This document shows positions 52,683-60,580 of a stretch of DNA of 64,000 nt, in pieces (position 1 is the first letter of the stretch; each line of letters opens with the position of its first letter). This DNA comes from Dyadobacter luticola (GTDB lineage: Bacteria; Bacteroidota; Bacteroidia; Cytophagales; Spirosomataceae). A model generated the notes under the pieces. The model did not search any database. It saw nothing but the letters and a program-made list of their open reading frames with translations, and was not told the DNA's origin. The stretch spans positions 1,286,375 to 1,350,374 of the forward strand of contig NZ_VCEJ01000002.1 in NCBI RefSeq assembly GCF_005860805.1, given 5' to 3'. Made by a program: the position numbers and the translations under genes.

Positions 52683-54713
52683 ATGAAAATTGAAACCAAA
52701 CATAACCCGCCTCACGATACCGACGATTGCTGCTCGCACGATTCGCCGAAAACTGTGGGAGCTGCAAATCATCAAACACACAAGCACGATCACGAGCACA
52801 GTGACGACGATGGACATGATCACGACCATGACCACGATCATGATCATGATGATGCAGGCGACGAGAGCATTCTGAAAAGTCGCTGGATGCTTTGGTTAAG
52901 TCTTGGCATTCTCACTGTATTTCTGGTTATCAGGTATATTTTAAAAATAGAAGTGAACCGTACTGCCGAATTTATTCTCATGGCGGTGGCCTATGTTTTG
53001 GCAGGAAATAAAACCATTGCTACTGCATTCAGACGTGTTCGCCGGGGCGATTTTTTCAATGAATTCACCTTGATGACCATCGCCACATTCGGTGCATTTT
53101 TCATTGGCGAGTTTAGTGAAGGTGTGGCCGTCATGTTGTTTTACGAAATCGGTGAATTGTTTCAGGACCTGGCAGTGAGCCGCTCGAAACGCTCGATTAA
53201 AGCTTTGCTGGACGTGCGGCCGGATAGCGTGACGGTGATCCGCGATGGAAAAAATGTGCAGGTAACCCCTAATTCTGTTAAAATCGAAGAAATCATTCTG
53301 GTAAAAGCCGGTGAAAAAGTAGCGCTCGATGGCACACTGGTCTCGCCGACAGGCACATTCAACACCGCCGCACTGACCGGCGAGTCCAGACCGGATGTGA
53401 TCCGGGAAAATGAGGCCGTGCTGGCCGGGATGATCAATACCGAGAAAACCGTAGAGGTGAAAGTGAAATCGTTGTTCAAGGATTCGAAATTGTCGCGGAT
53501 CCTGGAAATGGTGCAGGAGGCTACGGCCCGCAAGGCACCTACACAGCTGATGATCAGTCGCCTGGCAAAAATTTATACACCGATCGTTTTCTTCCTGGCG
53601 GTCATCATTATTCTGGTCCCTTACTTTTTTGTTGCGAATTATAATTTCAATGACTGGCTCTACCGCGGAATGGTTTTCCTCGTCATCGCCTGCCCTTGTG
53701 CACTCACGATCTCTATCCCGCTCGGCTATTTCGGGGGAATCGGGCTGGCTTCCAGAAACGGGATACTGATCAAAGGATCCAACTTTCTGGATGTAATGAC
53801 CAGGATCGATACGCTTGTTTCTGACAAAACCGGCACATTGACCAAAGGCGTTTTTAAAGTCCAGAAAATTGAAACCGCGCTGGATCAAAATGAATTTGTC
53901 AGGATCGCAGCCTCACTCGAAAGTTACTCCACGCACCCGGTGGCCAAAGCGGTGGTGGCACATGCCGGGAATATCACATTGAGCAAACCCAGTGATGTGG
54001 AAGAGATTTCAGGTCATGGATTAAAAGGCCAGCTGGACGGAAAAACGGTTTTGGCAGGAAACCTGAAATTGCTGCAAAAATTCAAAATTCAATTCCCGGA
54101 AACACTTTCCAACATTCCCGAGACGATTGTGGTACTTGCCATCGATGGAAAATATGCGGGTTACCTGACGATCGCCGACGAAGTGAAAGAAGATTCTGCC
54201 GAAATGGTTTCCGAGTTGAAAAAGCTGGGCATTGAAACAATCATGCTGTCGGGAGATAAAACAGAAGTTGCCACGCATGTAGCCAAGCAGCTGGGTATCA
54301 GTCAAAGTTTTGGAAACCTGCTGCCGGAAGACAAAGTGAATGTTGTCCAAAAACTAAAAGACGAAGGCAAGCGGATCGCATTTGTTGGCGACGGCGTAAA
54401 TGATGCGCCGGTAATTGCCCTGGCGGACGCGGGTATTGCGATGGGCGCGATGGGTTCCGACGCTTCCATCGAAACCGCCGACGTTGTAATCCAGAATGAC
54501 CAGCCGAGCAAGATCGTATCGGCGATCCGTGCCGGAAAAATCACCCGTAGTGTAGTTTACCAAAACATTTCACTTGCCATGGCGGTAAAGCTGGCGGTGA
54601 TGGCGCTGGGCGCTGGCGGCGTCGCAACATTGTGGGAAGCCGTCTTTGCCGACGTCGGCGTGGCCATGCTCGCTATCCTCAATGCATTCCGCATTCAGGG
54701 CAAGAAAATCTAG
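52683..54713 (+). CDS. Heavy-metal P1B-type ATPase with His/Asp-rich N-terminus
   Basis: 676 residues. The N-terminus (about 15-58) is a His/Asp-rich metal-binding tail with a Cys pair (DDCCSHDSPK) in place of a CxxC domain. Then come the membrane segments, the A-domain TGES loop (AALTGESRPD), CPC in TM6 (VIACPCALTISIPLG), the phosphorylated Asp in SDKTGTLTKG, and MLSGDKTE and GDGVNDAPVIALADAG. Zn2+, Cd2+ or Pb2+ export is likely from CPC and the His tail. The promoter at 52650 rules out the longer start at 52608. A hairpin terminator follows. Confidence 0.93.
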   Translation: MKIETKHNPPHDTDDCCSHDSPKTVGAANHQTHKHDHEHSDDDGHDHDHDHDHDHDDAGDESILKSRWMLWLSLGILTVFLVIRYILKIEVNRTAEFILMAVAYVLAGNKTIATAFRRVRRGDFFNEFTLMTIATFGAFFIGEFSEGVAVMLFYEIGELFQDLAVSRSKRSIKALLDVRPDSVTVIRDGKNVQVTPNSVKIEEIILVKAGEKVALDGTLVSPTGTFNTAALTGESRPDVIRENEAVLAGMINTEKTVEVKVKSLFKDSKLSRILEMVQEATARKAPTQLMISRLAKIYTPIVFFLAVIIILVPYFFVANYNFNDWLYRGMVFLVIACPCALTISIPLGYFGGIGLASRNGILIKGSNFLDVMTRIDTLVSDKTGTLTKGVFKVQKIETALDQNEFVRIAASLESYSTHPVAKAVVAHAGNITLSKPSDVEEISGHGLKGQLDGKTVLAGNLKLLQKFKIQFPETLSNIPETIVVLAIDGKYAGYLTIADEVKEDSAEMVSELKKLGIETIMLSGDKTEVATHVAKQLGISQSFGNLLPEDKVNVVQKLKDEGKRIAFVGDGVNDAPVIALADAGIAMGAMGSDASIETADVVIQNDQPSKIVSAIRAGKITRSVVYQNISLAMAVKLAVMALGAGGVATLWEAVFADVGVAMLAILNAFRIQGKKI

Positions 54714-54742
54714 CATTTGCCTTTTAGTAAAAAAACAAAAGC

Positions 54743-54771
54743 TGCCCGGCCAAATCGAACATGGCCGGGCA
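54743..54771. terminator. Bidirectional hairpin terminator
   Basis: TGCCCGGCCA pairs with TGGCCGGGCA over a 9-nt loop. On the minus strand GCTTTTGTTTTTTT follows, and on the plus strand CTTTCACTTCTTTTT. It lies between the ATPase gene and the convergent 46-residue gene. Confidence 0.8.
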
Positions 54772-54790
54772 CTTTCACTTCTTTTTCACA

Positions 54791-54931
54791 CTAGTTGTGG
54801 TGCCGGAGCCTGATCACGATACAGATCAGAAAAAGCACCACAAAAAGAAAAAACATGTTTCCATAGGCTGTAATCAGCCTCACTACTCCCTCTCCCGAGA
54901 GAAATAGTTCCAGTGGGACCATACCGCTCAT
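54791..54931 (-). CDS. Tiny single-span membrane protein
   Basis: 46 residues: MSGMVPLELFLSGEGVVRL, then a membrane helix (YGNMFFLFVVLFLICIVI) and RLRHHN. It starts 2 bp after the stop of the 92-residue gene on the same strand, so it is probably its translationally coupled companion. Single-span small proteins of this size occur in many stress and phage-related loci. The coding call is tentative. Confidence 0.5.
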   Translation of the reverse strand: MSGMVPLELFLSGEGVVRLITAYGNMFFLFVVLFLICIVIRLRHHN

Positions 54932-54933
54932 GG

Positions 54934-55212
54934 CTAGACGATGGGTGTGGATTTGATACCTGCTGCTTTTTCGAGCGCGATGGTGACGCGCTCGATTCTG
55001 TCGACATTCCCGCGGCTTCGGTCTGAAACCGCCTGCGCTACCGAAGTGAGATAATCACTTCCAAGTTTGGTGTTGAAAAACGGGTCACGTGCTGCCAGCA
55101 CGCCGCGCCAATTTTTCCCAACAATCGCTCTTGATTTGATAAACCGGATGAGCAGACGCTCTTTGATGGATGGACCGGCTTTTACTGATACTGGGGACTC
55201 TACTCGTCTCAT
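54934..55212 (-). CDS. Small basic protein divergent from an Xre regulator, unknown
   Basis: 92 residues. Basic N-terminus (MRRVESPVSVKAGPSIKERLL, then IRFIKSRAIVGKNWRGVLAA) and a C-terminal part DYLTSVAQAVSDRSRGNVD followed by ERVTIALEKAAGI. It looks helical and may bind nucleic acid. It is driven by a promoter (55275-55282) that overlaps a repeated motif near the divergent Xre gene, as in a repressor-controlled locus. No family is recognised. Confidence 0.65.
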   Translation of the reverse strand: MRRVESPVSVKAGPSIKERLLIRFIKSRAIVGKNWRGVLAARDPFFNTKLGSDYLTSVAQAVSDRSRGNVDRIERVTIALEKAAGIKSTPIV

Positions 55213-55244
55213 ATATGAAAATGCTATAAGTGTGCGGCTTTTTT

Positions 55245-55275
55245 GTAATTTGCGTATTACGAAATTAGCGTATAC
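55245..55275. repeat. Candidate Xre operator repeats
   Basis: GCGTATTAC (55252-55260) and GCGTATAC (55268-55275) form a direct repeat 16 bp apart. GTAAT and ATTAC (55245-55260) form an inverted repeat. They overlap the start region of the minus-strand promoter and lie in the intergenic region of the Xre gene. Confidence 0.5.
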
Positions 55276-55282
55276 AAAGGTA
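55275..55282 (-). promoter_or_regulatory. -7 promoter element for the 92-residue gene
   Basis: The minus strand reads TACCTTTG, an exact TAnnTTTG. The repeated motif at 55268 would block it when bound. Confidence 0.5.
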
Positions 55283-55331
55283 TAATATTTTCATTACAAA
55301 GTCTAAAATTTTATATACTTAATTTAAAGCA

Positions 55332-55775
55332 ATGTCGATAACCGGCCAAAGAATTAAGAAATACCGTGAATTGAAAGGACTGAGCCAAGACGAACTGGCG
55401 AGGAGAATTGACAGACCCGGTAAACAATCTATCTCACACTGGGAAACTGGAAGAAGCGAACCTTCGCTGGCAGAAGTCAGAAAATTGGCGGAAGTGCTTG
55501 ATGCAACCGTGGCGCAGCTCGTAGGAGAAGCGCCGATGTTCGAGGAGCCGCGGGAGCAGTATATCATGGTTAAAAAAGACGACCTGATAGATCTGCAAAG
55601 AAAGGTATTAGAGAAAGAGCAAGAGCGGATCAAATCTCTCGAAGAGCAGCTTAAAGAGGCACTTTCAAATGTGGAAGACGCCACATTTGAAGAAATCCCT
55701 GATGCAAAAACGCAGTCATCACGCAAAGAAATTGGCGCTCCCAAGAAAAACAAGGATGAGGAAAATCAGGCCTGA
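55332..55775 (+). CDS. Xre-family regulator with coiled-coil tail
   Basis: 147 residues. The HTH_3 domain spans about 1-62: GQRIKKYRELKGLSQDELARR, then KQSISHWETGRSEPSLAEV and LAEVLDATVAQLVG. A charged helix with coiled-coil character follows (about 78-118, QRKVLEKEQERIKSLEEQL), with a basic tail. The layout is like phage repressors and stress regulators. The divergent 92-residue gene is the likely target. Confidence 0.9.
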   Translation: MSITGQRIKKYRELKGLSQDELARRIDRPGKQSISHWETGRSEPSLAEVRKLAEVLDATVAQLVGEAPMFEEPREQYIMVKKDDLIDLQRKVLEKEQERIKSLEEQLKEALSNVEDATFEEIPDAKTQSSRKEIGAPKKNKDEENQA

Positions 55776-55778
55776 CAA

Positions 55779-56993
55779 TTAGCCAAGACTCATTTTCTTC
55801 CTGAATAACATACTGAAACCCGCTGCACAGGCGAAGCTCAGTACCACCAAAATAAACCAAAGTACGTCATATCCCCATCGGCCGGCCACGAAACTTCCAA
55901 GGGTCGGCCCGATGATGGACGCCGCTGATTGTGAGACGGAATAGGCCGCGGAATATTTGCCGCGGTTCAGTTCCGTCGCGCGGTTGATCACAAAGGTGCT
56001 GATATACGGAATCGCCAGCATTTCGCCTGTGGTGAAAAGCAGTACTGCCGCGGCTGCCAGGATGATCGGGAAAAGAAACGGCAGGATCAATGCTGTAAAA
56101 GCCAGTCCGCAGAAAACCGTCCCGGCCGTAATGTAAAATGCATCAGGGTGCCGGTTTCCCAGTTTTTGGATCAAAACCATTTCAAATATCGCGATCACCA
56201 GCCCGTTGCTGCCCAGCAAAATGCCGATCGTGGACTCGCCAATGTGCATTTCCTCTTTCCAATAAACCGGCGCCAGCCTAAAAAGCAGTACAAAGCAAAC
56301 CATATAAATGGTCACCATCGCGAGGAACTTTACATAAAAAACGTCCTTCCAGGGCGACTTTCCCGGCATTTCTTCCTCGATCTTCAAAGCACCTTTGCGG
56401 ATCTCCCGACCTTTGGAAAGCAGGAAAGCAATCAGCACGCCCGCCGACATATAGACCATACCGTCGACCCAGAAAAGCAGATGGTAATCGATCGCCGCCA
56501 GGATACCGCCCACGGATGTCCCGAATCCAAAACCTACGTTCATGGCCAACCGGTTAAGTGCATACGAACGGGTCAGGTTCGCCGGCGTGGAGTAGGACGC
56601 AATCGCCGTGCTGTTGGCAGGTTTGAAAGCTTCCACAAAAAATGCGAGAATAACCACGAGCGCACAAAGCGCTGCAAAGTCTTCGACCAGCCCGAACAAT
56701 ACGAAAAATACCCCGCTGAAAATGAGGCTGAAAATCTGCACCGGCCGGAAGCCGAATTTATCGGTAAAATAACCACCTGCCATCGCGCCCAGCACCGAGC
56801 CTACCCCGAACAATGTAATGATCAAACCGGCGTCTGTGATGCTGCGGTGCAGGTTTTGGGTAATGTACATGCTCATAAATGGCACCGCCATATAACCACA
56901 ACGGTTGATGAGGATGACGAGGCTCAGCAACCAGGTTTCCCGGCTCAGGCCAGTGAATGATACACGGTAACTTTCAATTATTTTCTTAAACAT
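55779..56993 (-). CDS. MFS transporter
   Basis: 404 residues with about 12 membrane segments. The loop GGYFTDKFGFRPVQIFSLIF is the MFS motif A, and ILINRCGYMAVPFMSMYI is TM1. The frame extends to a TTG at 57014, but the ATG at 56993 gives MFKKIIESYRVSF. The gene starts about 24 bp after the stop of the MocR regulator gene on the same strand, so it may belong to its transcript. Confidence 0.88.
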   Translation of the reverse strand: MFKKIIESYRVSFTGLSRETWLLSLVILINRCGYMAVPFMSMYITQNLHRSITDAGLIITLFGVGSVLGAMAGGYFTDKFGFRPVQIFSLIFSGVFFVLFGLVEDFAALCALVVILAFFVEAFKPANSTAIASYSTPANLTRSYALNRLAMNVGFGFGTSVGGILAAIDYHLLFWVDGMVYMSAGVLIAFLLSKGREIRKGALKIEEEMPGKSPWKDVFYVKFLAMVTIYMVCFVLLFRLAPVYWKEEMHIGESTIGILLGSNGLVIAIFEMVLIQKLGNRHPDAFYITAGTVFCGLAFTALILPFLFPIILAAAAVLLFTTGEMLAIPYISTFVINRATELNRGKYSAAYSVSQSAASIIGPTLGSFVAGRWGYDVLWFILVVLSFACAAGFSMLFRKKMSLG

Positions 56994-57017
56994 AATGCTA
57001 TTTCCGGGCCGCAAAGC

Positions 57018-58484
57018 TCACAACAAATCCTTGATAATGTTCACACTTTCTTCCAGTTCTTCGAGGGTAGAAGACGCAAACCCGAGCCTGACAGAATTCC
57101 GGGAACCGTCTGCAAGCTGGGTCAACGAGCCGTCGGCCATATATAAATCGTGCTTTAAGGCGTTGGCTGCCAGTTTTTTAAGATCGATATGGTCGTCAAA
57201 TTTCGTCCAGACCGACATTCCGCCGTCTGGAATGTGAAAGTTGACTTTTCCTTCGAGTTTTGTTTTTAATAAATCACAAAAAAAGTCCCGCCGCTGTTTG
57301 TAAACGCGTACCGATTTTCGCAAATGTCTCTGTATCACACCGGTTTGCAACAGTTCTGCCATCGCATTTTCCAGCATTTGATCGCCCTGTCGGTCGATAA
57401 TGCGGCGAAGCAGCGCGAGCTGTGAAATAAAATCTTCCGGACCGATCAGGTAACCGATCCGGAAAGCGGGTGAAATGGTTTTGGTAAATGATCCGCAATA
57501 CAGCACCATACCCGCCTGGTCAGCGCCGGCGAGCGGCAGCAGCGGCTTGCTCAGGTAATGAAAATCGTAGTCATAATCATCTTCAAAAATCACGAAACCA
57601 TATTTTTCCGACAGTTTCAAAAGCCTGATCCGCCGATCCGCACGCAGCGCGACAGTCGTAGGATAATGGTGGTGAGAAGTGACATACAGCATCCGGATCG
57701 GCTCTTTCTCACACAATTTTTCCAATTCATCGATGATCAATCCGTGCTCATCCACCGGCAGGTTGATTACCTCCGCCCCAGCCTGCACAAAATTCATATT
57801 TGCCCCAAACCAACCAGGCGAATCCACCGCAACCCTATCTCCGGGCCGCAGCAAAGCCGTGCTGGCCAGATGCATTCCCATAATCACACCCCTGACGATC
57901 AGAATGTTATCAGCCGATATTTTCAGTCCGCGTGTCTCATTTAAATGAATCGCCAACTCCTGTCTCAGCCAGCTTGCCCCTTTGGTATCGCCGTAGCCGA
58001 GCCGCATATAGGGGTTACCATGTAATAACTGGCTGCGGTAAGCCCGCGAAAGTTCTTCCAGCGGCGCGAGGCGCGGGTCGGGAAAGCCATCGTCCAAATG
58101 CAGCCGCGTACCCGATTTCAGAACCGGCCGATTCAGATGTACCAATCTTTCAAATTGAAAACCAGCCTTTTTCAATGTCTGATCCGAAGCTTGCCCGCTC
58201 GGCACCATCGGCACCGGCCCGACTTCCGGCAAATGATTCGCCACGAATGTTCCATTTCCGGTATGACTTTCCAGCCAACCCTGCGCGAGCAACTCATCGT
58301 AAGCCTGCACCACAGTGCGCCGGTGCACATTCAATGCCGCCGCAAGCTGACGGGTACTCAGCAGCCGGAACCCCGGCGCAAGCGTCCCCGCCTTGATCAG
58401 CGACGTCAGTTGATTGGCGATCTGCAAATAAACCGGCAGCTTATCAGACTTTTCGACGGCCAGCAAAGTAGACAGCACCTGCAT
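57018..58484 (-). CDS. MocR-type regulator (GntR HTH plus aminotransferase domain)
   Basis: 488 residues. The N-terminal winged HTH reads LPVYLQIANQLTSLIKAGTL, LLSTRQLAAALNVHRRTVVQAYDEL. The C-terminal fold-I aminotransferase-like domain carries the PLP lysine region FTKTISPAFRIGYLIG. Such regulators sense PLP or amino acids, PdxR being the best known. The divergent neighbour is a flavin-binding PPOX protein, which fits vitamin B6 related control. Confidence 0.92.
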   Translation of the reverse strand: MQVLSTLLAVEKSDKLPVYLQIANQLTSLIKAGTLAPGFRLLSTRQLAAALNVHRRTVVQAYDELLAQGWLESHTGNGTFVANHLPEVGPVPMVPSGQASDQTLKKAGFQFERLVHLNRPVLKSGTRLHLDDGFPDPRLAPLEELSRAYRSQLLHGNPYMRLGYGDTKGASWLRQELAIHLNETRGLKISADNILIVRGVIMGMHLASTALLRPGDRVAVDSPGWFGANMNFVQAGAEVINLPVDEHGLIIDELEKLCEKEPIRMLYVTSHHHYPTTVALRADRRIRLLKLSEKYGFVIFEDDYDYDFHYLSKPLLPLAGADQAGMVLYCGSFTKTISPAFRIGYLIGPEDFISQLALLRRIIDRQGDQMLENAMAELLQTGVIQRHLRKSVRVYKQRRDFFCDLLKTKLEGKVNFHIPDGGMSVWTKFDDHIDLKKLAANALKHDLYMADGSLTQLADGSRNSVRLGFASSTLEELEESVNIIKDLL

Positions 58485-58508
58485 GAATGGACTATTTATA
58501 TTTAAAAT

Positions 58509-58532
58509 ATTGGATCATTTGACTCGTCCAAT
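58509..58532. promoter_or_regulatory. Candidate MocR operator
   Basis: ATTGGA and TCCAAT flank a 12-bp spacer, an inverted repeat that overlaps the -33 element of the PPOX gene promoter. MocR sites are often direct repeats, so this is only a candidate. Confidence 0.4.
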
Positions 58533-58547
58533 TTCCACATAATTTTG
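58518..58547 (+). promoter_or_regulatory. Full Bacteroidota-type promoter for the PPOX gene
   Basis: TTTG (58518-58521) and TAATTTTG (58540-58547) are separated by 18 bp, a good match to the -33/-7 consensus. The transcript should start near 58554, ten bases before the ATG. Confidence 0.65.
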
Positions 58548-58563
58548 TAAAAAACAAAAAGCC

Positions 58564-59208
58564 ATGCAGCAAACACCTCCCCACCTCACACCCAGCCGCC
58601 TCGCAAAACGCGCTACGCAAGATTATGATATCGTATGTTCCATCTTGGACGAAGCGCTTTTTTGCACAATCAGCTATTCCGTTGACGGTCAGCCATTTTC
58701 TATTCCCACTGCATTCGTCCGCTACGATGACAAAATATACATTCACGGCTCGGTCGGCAGCCACTTTTTAAGAGAAATCGAAAAAGGTATCCCGGTTTGT
58801 ATCTCTGTTATGCTGGCGGATTCGCTCGTGGTAGCCAAATCGGCATTCAGTCATTCAGTCAATTACCGGTCGGTTACGATTTTTTCAAAAGCAGAGAAAA
58901 TCGAGGATTTTGAAACGAAAAGAGCTGCCTTTGAGTGGCTTACGAACAAAATTGTACCGGATAGTTGGGACTACCTGCGCCCGATGACGGATAGTGAGGT
59001 AAAAAAAACGACGGCGCTGGCATTCTCTTTCGATGAATCCGTTGCCAAAACAAGGTCCGGCATGCCGAAGGACGAGCCGGAGGATCTGGAACTGCCAATT
59101 TGGTCGGGCATCATCCCTATTCCACCCAAAAGATTGGCGCCGATCGCGGATGAGACGAGCGAAAATATTCCTTTGCCCAAACATTTACAGTATAACGTGC
59201 AACCTTGA
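58564..59208 (+). CDS. Pyridoxamine 5'-phosphate oxidase family protein
   Basis: 214 residues of the PPOX split-barrel fold: LDEALFCTISYSVDGQPFSIPTAFVRYDDKIYIHGS, and HSVNYRSVTIFSKAEKI. A C-terminal extension (about 150-214) is rich in Pro and acidic residues. Members bind FMN or F420 and oxidise or sequester flavin-linked substrates. It is divergent from mocR over a 79-bp intergenic region with a full promoter, so the regulator probably controls it. Confidence 0.88.
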   Translation: MQQTPPHLTPSRLAKRATQDYDIVCSILDEALFCTISYSVDGQPFSIPTAFVRYDDKIYIHGSVGSHFLREIEKGIPVCISVMLADSLVVAKSAFSHSVNYRSVTIFSKAEKIEDFETKRAAFEWLTNKIVPDSWDYLRPMTDSEVKKTTALAFSFDESVAKTRSGMPKDEPEDLELPIWSGIIPIPPKRLAPIADETSENIPLPKHLQYNVQP

Positions 59209-59242
59209 CACTTAATAAGGCATCTTTCGGTCAAAATCAGAG

Positions 59243-59506
59243 ATGCCAGATTTATTTCAAACATTGCGCCCCATGACAGGAAAGGAACTTTTTGACCGCT
59301 ATCAATTGGCCGCTCTCGTAAAAGGCCTGGGTTCACAGGAATTTAATTACGGAAATGTTTTATACCAGGCGTTGCAGCTGGAAGGAGAAGAAAAAGTTTT
59401 TCAGTTGCTCGAAACCGCCGAAACTACCGGAAAACGCATCGCGCTGGGTTATTCCACCCGTACCCATGACAGCCGGAATGATCCCGATATGGCATTTTTA
59501 GTTTAA
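59243..59506 (+). CDS. Small conserved-looking protein, unknown
   Basis: 87 residues, starting MPDLFQTLRPMTGKELFDRY and including GSQEFNYGNVLYQALQLEGEEKVFQLLETA, helical, with no signal peptide. It lies 34 bp after the PPOX gene and precedes a strong terminator, so it is probably the last gene of that transcript. I do not recognise the family. Confidence 0.6.
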   Translation: MPDLFQTLRPMTGKELFDRYQLAALVKGLGSQEFNYGNVLYQALQLEGEEKVFQLLETAETTGKRIALGYSTRTHDSRNDPDMAFLV

Positions 59507-59530
59507 TCTCATACAGGCAATGTTAAAAAA

Positions 59531-59569
59531 TCGAGGCTGCTCCGAAAGAGGCGGCCTCAATTTTTTTTT
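59531..59569 (+). terminator. Rho-independent terminator
   Basis: A hairpin with GAGGC and GCCTC outer arms and an inner GCTC/GAGGC stem around GAAA is followed by nine T. It lies 25 bp after the stop of the 87-residue gene. Confidence 0.75.
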
Positions 59570-59668
59570 GCCATACCCGAAAGCCGGTGACCGATAATTT
59601 TTCCTTTTAAAAAAGACCTGTTTCCTTTGATAGTGAGAACTAAAAGAGGGGATTTCTCCTAAAAATCA

Positions 59669-60544
59669 ATGCTGGAATTATTGACTGTCCTGGCTTTCTT
59701 CGGCTACATCTACTACCTGAGAAACTATGCTGATCTGCGTACAAAAGCGGAAAAAGAAGAAGCTGCGCTGGCAGAAGGGATTTTAATGTTTCAAAATCAA
59801 AAGCTGGACGAAGCCTACCGCTATTTCGACAAACGCATCCAGGACAAGCCGAAGTCCAGCATTGCTTACCTGTATCGTGGACTTTGCAAGGAGGCGCTGG
59901 GTAATAGTCAGGATGCCTTGCAGGACATTCAAATGGCTGTAAGTCTGGACGATACATTCTTCAAGATCCAACTTGAACTCGGCAGGTTACTGTTTGAAAA
60001 CGACAACTTTTCCTTAGCCCTGACCGCGCTCAACAAAGCAGTTACACTCGGCGAAAACCGCCACCCCGAAGCATTCCGCTGGCGTGGACAAACCTACCTG
60101 AAACTGCATCAGGACGAAGAGGCCTGGGAAGATTTCGCGACGGAAAAGCAGATCGCAGCGGAGCAAGCAAAAAACGGCGGTCTTCCGAAAGTCGAGGTTA
60201 AAGCTCCATTCTTAGACCGCCGCCTCATCGCCAGCATGACATTGGTCTTATTCACCAGCGCGGTGGTGGTTTCCGCCATCAAAAACGCCGAAAGTGTACA
60301 CCTACCCTATCTCGTTGCTGTCTTTTCCGCCATCTCCATCGGCTTCGCCGAACCCAGAAAAGGCTGGCTGCTGGCAATCATGCAAAGTTTACTGGTGCTA
60401 TCCGCCTATCTCCTCTTCACCAAAGCCCCGGAAAGCAGCGCGCAGAAAGAATTGGAAAGTTTCAGCCTGTACGGCTCAATTATCCTAACTTTCGCGGCCA
60501 GTTTCCTGGGCGGGTTTTTGAAGCGGGCGTTTAGTATGAAGTAG
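59669..60544 (+). CDS. TPR protein with C-terminal membrane segments
   Basis: 291 residues. One N-terminal hydrophobic helix (LLTVLAFFGYIYYL) is followed by TPR-like helices (about 33-165, AEGILMFQNQKLDEAYRYF; YLYRGLCKEALGNSQDALQ; ALTALNKAVTLGENRHPEAF). Three to four membrane segments (about 190-285) follow. The function is unknown; TPRs suggest a scaffold. It is convergent with the FG-GAP gene, and its stop lies in the hairpin that follows. Confidence 0.75.
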   Translation: MLELLTVLAFFGYIYYLRNYADLRTKAEKEEAALAEGILMFQNQKLDEAYRYFDKRIQDKPKSSIAYLYRGLCKEALGNSQDALQDIQMAVSLDDTFFKIQLELGRLLFENDNFSLALTALNKAVTLGENRHPEAFRWRGQTYLKLHQDEEAWEDFATEKQIAAEQAKNGGLPKVEVKAPFLDRRLIASMTLVLFTSAVVVSAIKNAESVHLPYLVAVFSAISIGFAEPRKGWLLAIMQSLLVLSAYLLFTKAPESSAQKELESFSLYGSIILTFAASFLGGFLKRAFSMK

Positions 60545-60571
60545 AAGGTCTTGATTATGAAGACCTTCTAC
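60541..60571. terminator. Hairpin between convergent genes
   Basis: GTAGAAGGTCTT pairs perfectly with AAGACCTTCTAC around a 7-nt loop. It overlaps the stop of the TPR gene and lies 10 bp from the stop of the FG-GAP gene. No long T run follows, so it may act more as a 3' end stabiliser. Confidence 0.55.
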
Positions 60572-60580
60572 TTCCAAATA

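Noticed and set aside
52941..53888. 315-codon open frame on the minus strand
   Set aside because: It lies antisense to the conserved P-type ATPase core, shows no domain, and is rich in rare-looking His/Arg/Gln runs typical of a shadow frame.
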